DNA from: Nonomuraea endophytica
Lineage (GTDB): Bacteria > Actinomycetota > Actinomycetes > Streptosporangiales > Streptosporangiaceae
Length of the DNA: 64,000 nt
NCBI RefSeq assembly: GCF_014203235.1
Contig: NZ_JACHIN010000001.1
Location: 1,302,001-1,366,000 of the forward strand
Reading direction: 5' to 3'
The notes under the pieces were generated by a model. The model saw nothing but the letters and a program-made list of their open reading frames with translations. It was not told where the DNA came from and ran no database searches. A program made the translations under genes and the position numbers. Below are positions 7,748 to 15,281 of the stretch, piece by piece. Every line of letters starts with the position of its first letter. Positions within the stretch are counted from its first letter, which is position 1.

Positions 7748-8083
7748 AGCGGACTTTGGCCAGCTCTGCCTTCACGGGTTCTCGTTGAACAGCTCTGTGA
7801 AACTTACGGTGCAAAGTGGCCGGAGAAACACTTTCAAACCTTCAAGGCTACCGACTTCGAATACTACTTTCCGGCCAGATTTACCGATGAGACCACTGCC
7901 GCGCTCTCAATGTCTCACGATGCGAAGCGGAAGGCAAAGAGGACTCTCGTAAACAAGGTGAAGAAATGGCGCGATAGGAACGAAGTTGAGGCAAGAGAAG
8001 CCTTTTCGAGGTCGGCCGTCGAGGTAATTACTCTCCTGCAAAGCATTGAAGAGCATCTATTTAGCGAGGCTCTCCGCAGTTAA
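7748..8083 (+). pseudogene. 3' remnant of an unidentified gene, no start codon
   Basis: The frame is open for 111 codons from an in-frame TAG at 7745 to TAA at 8081-8083 but has no plausible start. From residue 14 on it has convincing protein character with A/T-tolerant codons (EQLCETYGAKWPEKHF; ATDFEYYFPARFTDETTAAL; RKAKRTLVNKVKKWRDRNEVEA; SAVEVITLLQSIEEHLFSEAL). The pattern resembles the tail of a large ATPase or Toprim-type (OLD-like) nuclease, but I cannot identify it. The 5' part was evidently deleted near 7745, next to the PP2C gene start. Confidence 0.5.
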
Positions 8084-8143
8084 TGTAGAGCGACATCCAC
8101 ACCAGGATCTACTAATCACGCTCCCGCTTCACATTGGTGACTC

Positions 8144-8767
8144 CTATTTGGCCAATAGTCCCGTAACGTCGACCGTGGCAGACACAAAGCCAGACACGGT
8201 GGCGCAAGTCGCGAACCAGAACAGCACCGTATCTTTGCGACCATTCTCCACTTGTACTCGGATAGGCGGCGCCGATTCATCGAACACACCCGCAGGGCTA
8301 GCAGTAGCAGTTGAGCGTGGTTCGCTATCCTCAGCATGCATAACTGTCGGCCTCCGATCTAACCCGAAACGGGCGAGAAGCTTGGCCCACGTATGGTTGG
8401 CCTGACTGCAACCGAACACAACTCCCGTTGTGGGATTCGGGCAACGACGCCCTTTGGCGGTGATAACTCTGCAGCGTGTGCGGACCTTGAATCCAGCGAT
8501 CCAGAGTGGAATTGCTACTGCAGTAGATAAGGACCAGATAGCGCTCGTCCAATCACGCCGACCAACAAAATATACACCAAGGGCGATGGCGAGAGCTTCG
8601 ACTATTAGGACGAAGAAGGCTGAATTCCTTTTAGTGTTCTTCTTTATGCACTCAATTGCAGTGCACTCCCTGTTCGCGATCAGCCGATTAGTGATCCACT
8701 CTTCCTTATATCTCAGCAAACCGGGTCCTCCTAGACCGAGCCATGAATGACAGAGATGTAATTTCAT
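8144..8767 (-). CDS. Small membrane protein with Cys/His loop, low-GC
   Basis: A 207-residue protein of unknown family. Two membrane helices are at about residues 50-69 and 77-95, and a third at about 183-205. Between the second and third is a cytoplasmic-type loop with the spaced residues CRVITAKGRRCPNP and FGCSQANH, a possible metal site. The start is uncertain: the ATG at 8767 is the only ATG before the first helix. GC content and codon use are far lower than the chromosome, so it is foreign DNA carried by the decayed tRNA-Ser element. Confidence 0.5.
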   Translation of the reverse strand: MKLHLCHSWLGLGGPGLLRYKEEWITNRLIANRECTAIECIKKNTKRNSAFFVLIVEALAIALGVYFVGRRDWTSAIWSLSTAVAIPLWIAGFKVRTRCRVITAKGRRCPNPTTGVVFGCSQANHTWAKLLARFGLDRRPTVMHAEDSEPRSTATASPAGVFDESAPPIRVQVENGRKDTVLFWFATCATVSGFVSATVDVTGLLAK

Positions 8768-9354
8768 TACCGACCACCCAATGGATCAAGCGCTCGTTTC
8801 GACCACAAGATCTTGGTTCGAATTGGATCTCTATCTGCAGGCTGCGCGCCGAATCTAGGTTCGGAATATTGCTGGACAGCGCAGACAGAGACCGTCCACC
8901 GTGAGTTCAGCCGAGCGACGAGTGCGCAGAGTCCTGGCAAGCCATGTCCTGGAGAGTCCATGCAGGTCAGTGGAATGGGTACCGGTACCCGTCTCCACGG
9001 ACACCAACCATGCCTCCGGCGGGAGGCGTTCCGGCTCCAGGACGATCGCCGCACAGACCTCGGGCTCGTAAGTGGCTGGAGTAAGAAGTCTGATCATCCC
9101 GTCGGCCGTCGACCTGGGACAAGCCGAGCAGACCGGGACTCGTCTGGGCGGGTCGACGGCAGACGGGATGATCAGGCGGGGGAGGAGCGTGTGTGTCCGC
9201 GCTGGAGTTCAAAGGCCGACGACGCTGGCGGCCTGGGGAACAAGGTGTTTCAGTTGCAGCGCTAGTTGCAATCCGGGTCGGTTCATAGGCGTCCTATGTG
9301 GTGCGGATTCAGCATTTGCCGAGCTGACGCAGGTCCCGCGAGGCAGGCCCCGAG
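8768..9354. other. Non-coding part of the tRNA-Ser element
   Basis: No frame here has convincing protein character. The only structure I see is the long inverted repeat at 9090-9175 and a pair of GTTGCA repeats near 9253-9268. Confidence 0.5.
9090..9175. repeat. 25-bp inverted repeat with 36-bp spacer
   Basis: The arm at 9090-9114 (begins CTGATCATCCCGTC, ends CCGTCGACC) matches the reverse complement of 9151-9175 at 24 of 25 positions. A small inner hairpin (CAGAC/GTCTG) lies in the spacer. It may be an integrase arm site, a lost insertion-sequence end or a transfer/replication hairpin. Confidence 0.6.
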
Positions 9355-9413
9355 CTGCTAATGCGGGTTGGGTTTACCGCCCATCCAGGGTTTCAAATCC
9401 CCGAGCCTCCGCA
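9355..9413 (+). repeat. Degenerate duplicate of tRNA-Ser 3' end (attR of small element)
   Basis: It matches 6597-6654 except for T to G, G to A and one extra T in the T loop. It lacks the 5' half of the tRNA, so it is not a functional gene. It marks the right end of the decayed element. Confidence 0.75.
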
Positions 9414-9419
9414 GTACAG

Positions 9420-9454
9420 AGGCCCTTCTCCGATCATCGAGGGAGGGCCTTTTT
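9420..9454 (+). terminator. Probable original tRNA-Ser terminator
   Basis: AGGCCCTTC at 9420-9428 pairs with the GGGAGGGCCT arm ending at 9450 and is followed by TTTT. It directly follows the duplicated tRNA end, which is where the native terminator would be pushed by integration. Confidence 0.65.
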
Positions 9455-9778
9455 GATCTTCCTGGATGTCGTGGTTGCAGACCTCGTTGCAACTGTCGCC
9501 TCACAGGGCTGGCGCGGGTCGTTCGCCGGTGTCGCGCATCAGGGGCTCGCCACGCGGATACAGCGCTCGATGGTCGTTGCGCGGACGTGCCTAGAGCGCT
9601 GGTTCGCGTGGGTGATCGGCGCGTTTCGCCTCGGGCTTGGTGAGCTCAGCCAGGCCCACATGTGGCTGGCTGAGCTCGTTTGGGGCGGTGGTTGGTTGGG
9701 GTCTTGTTAGACCGGTTCGGCAGGGGCGGTTGCCATTGGTCACTCAGCGTCGGAGGATTGAGGCGGGGAGTGACGCTT
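9455..9778. other. Intergenic stretch with one strong hairpin
   Basis: No coding frame here is convincing. It contains the hairpin at 9642-9677 and a ribosome-site-like CGGGGAG before the small gene at 9779. Confidence 0.4.
9642..9677. terminator. Long stem-loop, probable terminator
   Basis: GAGCTCAGCCAG at 9642-9653 pairs perfectly with CTGGCTGAGCTC at 9666-9677. The inner CCACA/TGTGG continues the stem after a two-base bulge, giving about 17 paired bases. No T-run follows. Confidence 0.5.
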
Positions 9779-9982
9779 ATGTCGATGAAGGTGTCCGTCA
9801 GGGCTGTTGCGGTGTTCGTGGTGGCCGTCGCGGTCGGGTTCGGGGTGCATCGGGTGGTGTTGGCCGCTCAGGCCGACTCCAGGTCTCCTGTCTTGCCGGC
9901 CGTACTGGAGAACGACGGGGATCCCGGACAGGTGCTGGACTACTGGACGGAAGAGCGGCAGCGCGACGCCACCGGAGGGTGA
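9779..9982 (+). pseudogene. Truncated 5' fragment of a secreted trypsin-like peptidase gene
   Basis: A 67-residue reading frame with a signal peptide (residues 3-31) and the motif VLDYWTEERQRDA near the end. The same Y-W-T-x-x-R motif occurs in the propeptide of the full-length serine peptidase next door (LTAYWTPARIRGA) and in that actinobacterial family. The stop comes right after the motif, and 1 base later the convergent peptidase gene ends. I read it as the leftover N-terminal exon-like piece of a paralogue; a genuine short secreted peptide is the alternative. Confidence 0.45.
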
Positions 9983-9983
9983 G

Positions 9984-11030
9984 CTAGCGGTCCTTGACGG
10001 TGTTGTAGACGTTGACGGCGGCGTCGCCCAGATACGGGTCTCGCCATTCGTCGTTGGCGAAGAAGTGCCAGCTGTTGGCGCTGATGATGTAGCCCCAGCC
10101 GCGCGGGAACTGGAGATCGTAGAGTACGGGTCCGCCGCTGGCCCCGTGGAACATGTCGCAGTGGAAGCCCATGCGGCTGTCTCCTGCGGGCTTCCAGGTG
10201 GCTCCGGTGCAGTACCAGAGGCGCTGGCCGTCCATTTCCGGGCGGTCCTCCGGTGCGGCGTCCTCGGGGTAGCCGAAGGCGTGCACCTGGTAGTCGTGCC
10301 GACCGCTGTTGAAGTGGTATCCCTGGGATCCGGTGATGTCCTGGACGTTGCCCTGGGAGTTCGGGGCCAGGGCTATGGCGCCGATGTCGTAGGCCCAGTC
10401 GCCGTTCTCGGTCCAGCCTCGGGGTGAGGACGCGGTGCGCCAGCCCCAGGCGCCCAGGGAGCTGCCGGCGTCGAAGTCGGGGCGGAACAGGAAGTTCGTG
10501 AACCAGCCCTGGGCGCCGCCGCCGCCTTCGCGGTGGACGCAGTGGCCGGCGGTCCAGATGGTGTTGCGGTTGTTGGCGTTGATCACGGAGGCGGAGCAGT
10601 AGCGGTCCGCGCCCTGGTCGTTGGTGTAGAAGAGTTTGCCGATCGTGGTGGCCGGCATCACGCCGTGGCTGTTCCAGCGCTGCGCCTTGACGATGGCGGC
10701 GCGGACGTCGCGGGGGCCCGGCCTGGAGGCTCTGGCGGGTCGCGTGCCGGCGGAGGAGAGGGACGGGAGGCTGGTTTTCGGTGCTGAGGTGCTTCTGTTG
10801 CCGGCGCCTCGGGTCGTGGGCTTGGTCTCTTTCGCGCCTCTGATGCGGGCCGGGGTCCAGTACGCGGTGAGCTGTGCCGCGGTCTGGCCGGCCTGTTTGA
10901 CGGCTGCCTGGTCCGGGTCGGCCCTGCTCGCGGTCGCGGCGGTGGCGTTCACTGTGCTTATGGCGAGGCTCAGCACGCCGAGGATGACGAAGAAGCGCTT
11001 TCTTGCTGTCCCGAAATTATCGTGAGCCAT
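9984..11030 (-). CDS. Secreted trypsin-like serine peptidase
   Basis: A 348-residue exported peptidase of the chymotrypsin fold. A signal peptide covers residues 1-35, followed by a propeptide with the YWTPAR motif at 57-62. The catalytic triad is H163 (TIWTAGHC), D215 (WAYDIGAIAL) and S298 (HGASGGPVL). Paired cysteines C145/C164 and C274/C291 fit disulfides. The start is the ATG at 11030, preceded by AAGGAC. It probably acts as an extracellular protease on peptide substrates. Its neighbour at 9779 is a truncated fragment of the same type. Confidence 0.9.
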   Translation of the reverse strand: MAHDNFGTARKRFFVILGVLSLAISTVNATAATASRADPDQAAVKQAGQTAAQLTAYWTPARIRGAKETKPTTRGAGNRSTSAPKTSLPSLSSAGTRPARASRPGPRDVRAAIVKAQRWNSHGVMPATTIGKLFYTNDQGADRYCSASVINANNRNTIWTAGHCVHREGGGGAQGWFTNFLFRPDFDAGSSLGAWGWRTASSPRGWTENGDWAYDIGAIALAPNSQGNVQDITGSQGYHFNSGRHDYQVHAFGYPEDAAPEDRPEMDGQRLWYCTGATWKPAGDSRMGFHCDMFHGASGGPVLYDLQFPRGWGYIISANSWHFFANDEWRDPYLGDAAVNVYNTVKDR

Positions 11031-11355
11031 CCGTGATGTCCTTCTTGTCCGAGTTTCTTGGCTAAATTTCTCAGTCACTCCCACTTCGAGCGTGGCCCGA
11101 GTTTGCGCATCCCACCCAAAGGTCCGCCTTGACCTCCCTGTATGCGCCTACTCATTTCCGAGATGCGCACATCAACAATCATTTGTTGCGGTGAGGAGGT
11201 CAAGGCTGTCAAAGGTGAAATCTTGGAGAGTGGAAATTGCGCCGAATGTCCGGGCAACGGTGCTATTTATCCTTTTGTGGTGGGTCACGGTGAGACCGTG
11301 GCTGCCGCTACCGAGAAGACGTCACGGATGGCCGAATGCGCCTACAGTTGCGAAT
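11031..11355. other. Intergenic stretch without recognisable feature
   Basis: Short reading frames exist on the plus strand but none has family resemblance or a good start. It presumably holds the peptidase promoter on the minus strand. Confidence 0.4.
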
Positions 11356-11799
11356 TCAACTCTCCTCGACCTCGATGACCTCGGCCTTGAGCTTCGAGGA
11401 TGAGCTGGAGGTCCCGACAAACTCCTCTTCCTCGTACGAGACCTCCGTGCCCTGGATCGTGAAGGTGTTGATCACCGGATCCTCGCCGCCGGTCACCTTG
11501 TAGGTCACCTCGTACTCGGTGTCCTCGGATTCGATCTCGTTGAGGAGCGTCACTCTGATCGAGTACGTGACGTTGCAACCGGCGGAGCCGAAGCACTCCT
11601 TCTTGAGCGTCTTCACACGAAGGCTGAAGTCCTCGGGCTTGGGCGGAATCGAGTCAGGCGTCGGCGTGGGAGCGAGGGGCGTGAAGCTGTCTGACGTGGT
11701 GGGGTCGGCCCGGACCGCAGTTGTTGTGTCGATCTGACCGCAGCCGGAGACCAGCGCGGCGGCGAGGGCGAGGCCACAAAGGGGGGCGAGGCACCGCAT
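11356..11799 (-). CDS. Lipoprotein of unknown function
   Basis: A 147-residue protein with a lipoprotein signal peptide: MRCLAPLCGLALAAALVSGC, the lipobox LVSGC placing the lipidated Cys at residue 20. A Thr/Pro-rich linker follows (residues 30-60), then a small beta-rich domain with two Cys (CFGSAGCN) and alternating hydrophobic strands. The ATG at 11799 is chosen because AAGGAG lies 5 bases upstream; a GTG 6 bases earlier is possible. No family is recognised. It would be anchored on the outer face of the membrane. Confidence 0.75.
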   Translation of the reverse strand: MRCLAPLCGLALAAALVSGCGQIDTTTAVRADPTTSDSFTPLAPTPTPDSIPPKPEDFSLRVKTLKKECFGSAGCNVTYSIRVTLLNEIESEDTEYEVTYKVTGGEDPVINTFTIQGTEVSYEEEEFVGTSSSSSKLKAEVIEVEES

Positions 11800-12114
11800 G
11801 ATCACTCCTTGGATTGTTCCAGGGACGGAGTGTGGGCGTGGACGCCTGCAGGTAGGTTGACGTGGGCTTTCTGGAAGAACAAAGGGCGCATACTGGCCGC
11901 CACTGACGCCCAGATCACATGCGAGTGCTCTTCGCTCGCCACCGGCACCTGCACCAGTGCATCCAACCGCATCACGCCATGGGCACGCCGACCGAGGTGG
12001 AAGCGCGCAACCTCGCCCGCAGAAGGTCCTCCGCCTGGATGCTTGGTTTTGCTGTGAATGCTGTGTACAGCACTCACTTTCCTCTGTATGCTCTACTTGG
12101 AAAGGGGATCACTG
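11800..12114. other. Intergenic stretch without recognisable feature
   Basis: Nothing convincing is coded here. The end contains AAAGGGG, the ribosome site of the next gene. Confidence 0.4.
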
Positions 12115-12510
12115 ATGGCCTTCATCGACGTATCGCAGGAAACCAAGGAAATGGTGGCGTTCGCCGCGCGCATGGCAGGCATCTCCGAAGGGGAGATCGT
12201 GCGGCGCCTGATCACCGACTTTTCGGAGGGCGAGGATGCCGCATCCCCCCGGGTAGAGGGAGAGGGCATCCGCATCTATGCCGACTACGCAGGGCATCGA
12301 ACTCGTGCACGGTTCATTGCCCCTGCCCGTGTCGAGATCGTCGACGGTCCCCTCGAAGGGAAGTCCTACAAGTCCCCCACCGGGGCGGCCCGGGCCGTCG
12401 TCAGGCACTACCAGCCGGAGGTGAACGACAGCCGCAACGGCTGGATGTTCTGGGCGATCGACAACGGAGGCGGCCCTCGCGTCTGGCTCCAGACGGTCCG
12501 CCCGGAGTGA
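12115..12510 (+). CDS. RAMA-domain-like small protein with RHH-like N-terminus
   Basis: A 131-residue protein. Residues 3-35 (FIDVSQETKEMVAFAARMAGISEGEIVRRLI) look like a ribbon-helix-helix DNA-binding module. Residues 50-125 match the RAMA (restriction enzyme adenine methylase associated) pattern: a small barrel with GPLEGKSYKSPTGAARAVV and the closing NGWMFWAI. RAMA domains are thought to recognise modified DNA. The start at 12115 follows AAAGGGG. It is the first of three co-directional small genes. The assignment rests on pattern recognition only. Confidence 0.6.
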   Translation: MAFIDVSQETKEMVAFAARMAGISEGEIVRRLITDFSEGEDAASPRVEGEGIRIYADYAGHRTRARFIAPARVEIVDGPLEGKSYKSPTGAARAVVRHYQPEVNDSRNGWMFWAIDNGGGPRVWLQTVRPE

Positions 12511-12544
12511 GCAGGCGATTGGTCGAAGTATCCGCGGCCCGGAC

Positions 12545-12997
12545 ATGCGCACCTCGCTCTACATCCCGGATGCCATGGCTGAGCAGATCAAGGCGTACGG
12601 GATCTCAATCTCAGAAGGAGCTCAGGCAGCATTCCAAGTCGCCATAGAGCGAGCGCAGCTCCGGGAGAAGGTCATGGGGACATCAGCGCGGTCGCCGAGA
12701 TCATGCAATCCCGGTTCGAGGCCAGGCATCAAGTGGGCCAGAAAGACCGCGTCCATTGAGGATCTGCGGACAATCTCCGGCGAGACCAAGGAGCCCGTCT
12801 CGCGCAGCGAGCTTGTCGACGACATCTCTATCCCCTTCTTCGACAACCTCACGACGATGTACGGCACTACCGCAGATGCCGAAGAGCCTGACGCCCTGCG
12901 GGACGCGTACGAGCAGGGCTTCGAAAAGGGCACCAGAGCAGTGAAACCGCTGGACGTTCTAGTCATTAGCGCCCCGGTAGCAATCACCGATCCTTAG
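12545..12997 (+). CDS. RHH-type small protein, probable compensated double frameshift
   Basis: A 150-residue frame whose first 42 residues (MRTSLYIPDAMAEQIKAYGI; SEGAQAAFQVAIERAQLREK) look like an actinobacterial RHH/antitoxin-type protein. Residues about 45-60 become Ser/Arg/Cys-rich and unnatural, while the +2 frame at 12679-12729 reads DISAVAEIMQSRFEARH, a normal helix. After about 12728 the original frame is good again (IKWARKTASIEDLRTI). Two compensating indels are therefore likely. The 3' half has no recognised family. It lies between the RAMA-like and SsgA-like genes. Confidence 0.55.
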   Translation: MRTSLYIPDAMAEQIKAYGISISEGAQAAFQVAIERAQLREKVMGTSARSPRSCNPGSRPGIKWARKTASIEDLRTISGETKEPVSRSELVDDISIPFFDNLTTMYGTTADAEEPDALRDAYEQGFEKGTRAVKPLDVLVISAPVAITDP

Positions 12998-13005
12998 GAG
13001 TTGAC

Positions 13006-13404
13006 ATGTCCCCCAGCATCGTCCACTACGCCAAGCTGTACGGCGGAGCGAATCACCAAGACGTCCTCACCGTATTTCTGCAGTATCACTCACGGGATCC
13101 ACACTTCATCCGTATCGAGATTCCCGGCGTCCCAGGGCACCTTGATATCGCCAGATCCGTATTGTCGGAAGGGCTCAATCGGTCGGTTGAATCCAAGGAT
13201 GTCCGGGTTGCCCCGTCCGACGACCCTGATTTGTTGTTCATCGAGATGCCCGCGGACTCAGCTCTGACGTTCCTGATTCTCCGCGAGTCGCTCGGCGTGT
13301 TCCTCGCGGAGACATATGCGGTGGTTCCGGCAGGTCAAGAGGACGAGCAGATCAAGTGGGATCAGGAGTACGACCTTTTGATAGAGCGAACCGAGTCGCC
13401 CTGA
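13006..13404 (+). CDS. SsgA-like (SALP) sporulation/cell division regulator
   Basis: A 132-residue protein with the SALP fold pattern: DPHFIRIEIP, the LDIARSVLSEGLNRSV segment matching the family's FaRdLLadGl, SKDVRVAPS matching gDVrvwP, and FLAETYAVVPAGQE near the C-terminus. These proteins occur in morphologically complex actinomycetes and control septum placement and spore wall formation. AGGAG lies just before the ATG. It closes a three-gene cluster with the RAMA-like and RHH-like genes. Divergence from typical members is considerable. Confidence 0.65.
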   Translation: MSPSIVHYAKLYGGANHQDVLTVFLQYHSRDPHFIRIEIPGVPGHLDIARSVLSEGLNRSVESKDVRVAPSDDPDLLFIEMPADSALTFLILRESLGVFLAETYAVVPAGQEDEQIKWDQEYDLLIERTESP

Positions 13405-13462
13405 GGGCCGCGCAGGTCTACCGCTCCGAGGAGGACGACGAGATGTGTGTGATCTTCCCAGG

Positions 13463-15190
13463 TCAAAGGTGGCGGGCGGCGATGTAGCCGAAGGTCATCG
13501 CGGGGCCCAGGGTTGAGCCGGCGCCGGCGTAGCTGCGGCCCATGACCGGGGATGAGGCGTTGCCCGCGGCGTACAGGCCGGGGATGACGGCGCCGGTGGT
13601 GTTCAGGACTCGGGCGTGGATGTCGGTCTTCAGGCCGCCCTTGGTGCCCAGGTCGCCGGGGACGATTTTGAGGGCGTAGAAGGGCGGGAGGAGCAGGGGG
13701 GCCAGGCAGGAGTTGGGGATGACGGCGGGGTCGGTGAAGTAGTGGTCGTAGACGCTGTCTCCGCGGCGGAAGTCCAGGTCCCGGCCGGTCCATGCGAAGC
13801 CGTTGAAGCGGAGCAGGGTCGAGCTCAGGGCGGAGGCGGGGACGCCCATCTTGGCGGCCAGGCCGTTCCATGACCATGACTTCACCACCGCGCCCGCGTT
13901 GTACCAAGCGCTGGGGAAGTCCAGTGTCGGGGGGATGTCCTTGAAGAGGTAGCGGTTGCGGTAGTTCTGGTCGATCACGAGCCATGCGGGGATCGCGTCC
14001 CGTTCGTACATGACGTGCACGACGTCGCTGTACGGCGCCGCCTCGTTGACGAACCGCCGCCCGGCCTGGTTGACGATCAGGCTGCCGGGCAGGGTGCGTT
14101 CGGCCAGGCAGAAGTACGGCTCGCCGGGCAGCGGGATGGACGGTCCCCACCAGGCGTCGTCCATGAACTCCACGGCGGCGCCCACCTGGAGCCCGGCCCG
14201 GTGCCCGTCGCCGGTGTTGGCGGCGGCGCCGACGGTCCAGTCGGTGCCGACGGGTTGTTCCTGGTATTGGTCGCGCATGGCGTCGTTGTGCTCGAAGCCG
14301 CCGGAGGCCAGGATGACCGCGCGCCGGGCGCGTGCCAGCGTCTGGGTGCCGTCGCGGGTGACGAGGACGCCGGTCACGCGGCCGTTCTCCACGCGCAGGT
14401 CGATCAGGGGCGTGTTGAGCCAGACGGGGACTCCGGCCTGGGCCAGGCCGACGCGGAGGGCGCCGGCCAGCGACTGTCCCATCGTCAGGGGCTCGATGCC
14501 GCGGGCCTTGGCGGCCAGCCAGCGGGCCGCGCCTTCCAGGGCCACGGCGGCGCCGCGAGCGTTGACGAGGGCGAGGTTGAGCCACTTGTAGTCGGCGCTG
14601 AAGATGACCTCGCCGGCGGGGACGGGGATGTAGGCGGGGTTCAGGTTGGCCAGTTCGGCGCCGAGGAGGTTGCCGTCGAACATGTCGGGCTCGATGGAGC
14701 GTCCGTTGGGCAGGCCGCCGGGGAGTTCGGGGTAGTAGTCGGAGTAGCCCTCCATCCAGCGGAAGCGCAGCGGGCTGTTGCGGGTGACGAAGGAGATCAT
14801 CGCCGGCCCGTTGGCGAGGAACGCCGCCTGCTTGTCCGCCGGCACCCCGCTGGGCCCGACCACGGCTCCCAGGTACGCCGCCGCCTTGGCCGGGGTGTCC
14901 GGCACGCCCGCCGCCAGGATCGTCTCGTTGTTGGGAACCCAGATCCCCGCCCCCGACCTGGCCGCCGAGCCGCCGAACGTCGCTGCCTTCTCCACGACGA
15001 GCGTGCTCAGCCCGCGCTTGGCGGCCGTGAGCGCGGCCGTCATCCCGGCGGCTCCCGCTCCGACCACGACGACGTCGAACTCCTGGGTGGCGTCGGCGTG
15101 GGCGGCGTTGGCCCCGAGGATCAGCAGCCCGGCTCCGGCCGCGGTGCCGCGTAAGACGGTCCGGCGGGTGGGGTGGGGGTGTGCAGGCAT
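13463..15190 (-). CDS. Tat-exported FAD-dependent oxidoreductase, ketosteroid dehydrogenase/fumarate reductase type
   Basis: A 575-residue flavoprotein. A twin-arginine signal (RRTVLRG, residues 9-15) precedes the FAD-binding GxGxxG motif VVVVGAGAAGMTAAL at about 40-54 and VEKAATFGGS near 68. The C-terminus has the second FAD contact GLYAAGNASS and the conserved SYAGAGSTLGPAMTFGYIAA end. Such enzymes dehydrogenate steroid ring A or reduce unsaturated acids; the substrate cannot be read from the sequence. The ATG at 15190 gives the Tat signal close to the N-terminus. No steroid-degradation genes are nearby. Confidence 0.85.
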   Translation of the reverse strand: MPAHPHPTRRTVLRGTAAGAGLLILGANAAHADATQEFDVVVVGAGAAGMTAALTAAKRGLSTLVVEKAATFGGSAARSGAGIWVPNNETILAAGVPDTPAKAAAYLGAVVGPSGVPADKQAAFLANGPAMISFVTRNSPLRFRWMEGYSDYYPELPGGLPNGRSIEPDMFDGNLLGAELANLNPAYIPVPAGEVIFSADYKWLNLALVNARGAAVALEGAARWLAAKARGIEPLTMGQSLAGALRVGLAQAGVPVWLNTPLIDLRVENGRVTGVLVTRDGTQTLARARRAVILASGGFEHNDAMRDQYQEQPVGTDWTVGAAANTGDGHRAGLQVGAAVEFMDDAWWGPSIPLPGEPYFCLAERTLPGSLIVNQAGRRFVNEAAPYSDVVHVMYERDAIPAWLVIDQNYRNRYLFKDIPPTLDFPSAWYNAGAVVKSWSWNGLAAKMGVPASALSSTLLRFNGFAWTGRDLDFRRGDSVYDHYFTDPAVIPNSCLAPLLLPPFYALKIVPGDLGTKGGLKTDIHARVLNTTGAVIPGLYAAGNASSPVMGRSYAGAGSTLGPAMTFGYIAARHL

Positions 15191-15281
15191 GGCGAAACCC
15201 TTCGCAACGGAGACGAGTACGGCCTCGCGCCAAGGGCCACAGCCACCCAAGCATGCGTTTGGTTCGATCACCTGTCAACCG

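Larger units (their letters stand above)
6655..9413. mobile_element. Decayed integrative element in tRNA-Ser(GCT), about 2.8 kb
   Basis: The segment is bounded by the intact tRNA-Ser and a degenerate duplicate of its 3' half. It has distinctly lower GC around 7.8-8.8 kb, a PP2C-like gene, a truncated gene fragment, a small membrane protein gene and a 25-bp inverted repeat. No integrase, replication or transfer gene is visible, so it is a remnant that has lost its mobility functions. Confidence 0.7.

Noticed and set aside
11142..11378. A 78-codon plus-strand frame between the peptidase and lipoprotein genes
   Set aside because: No clear start signal, no family pattern, and it runs into the lipoprotein gene on the other strand.
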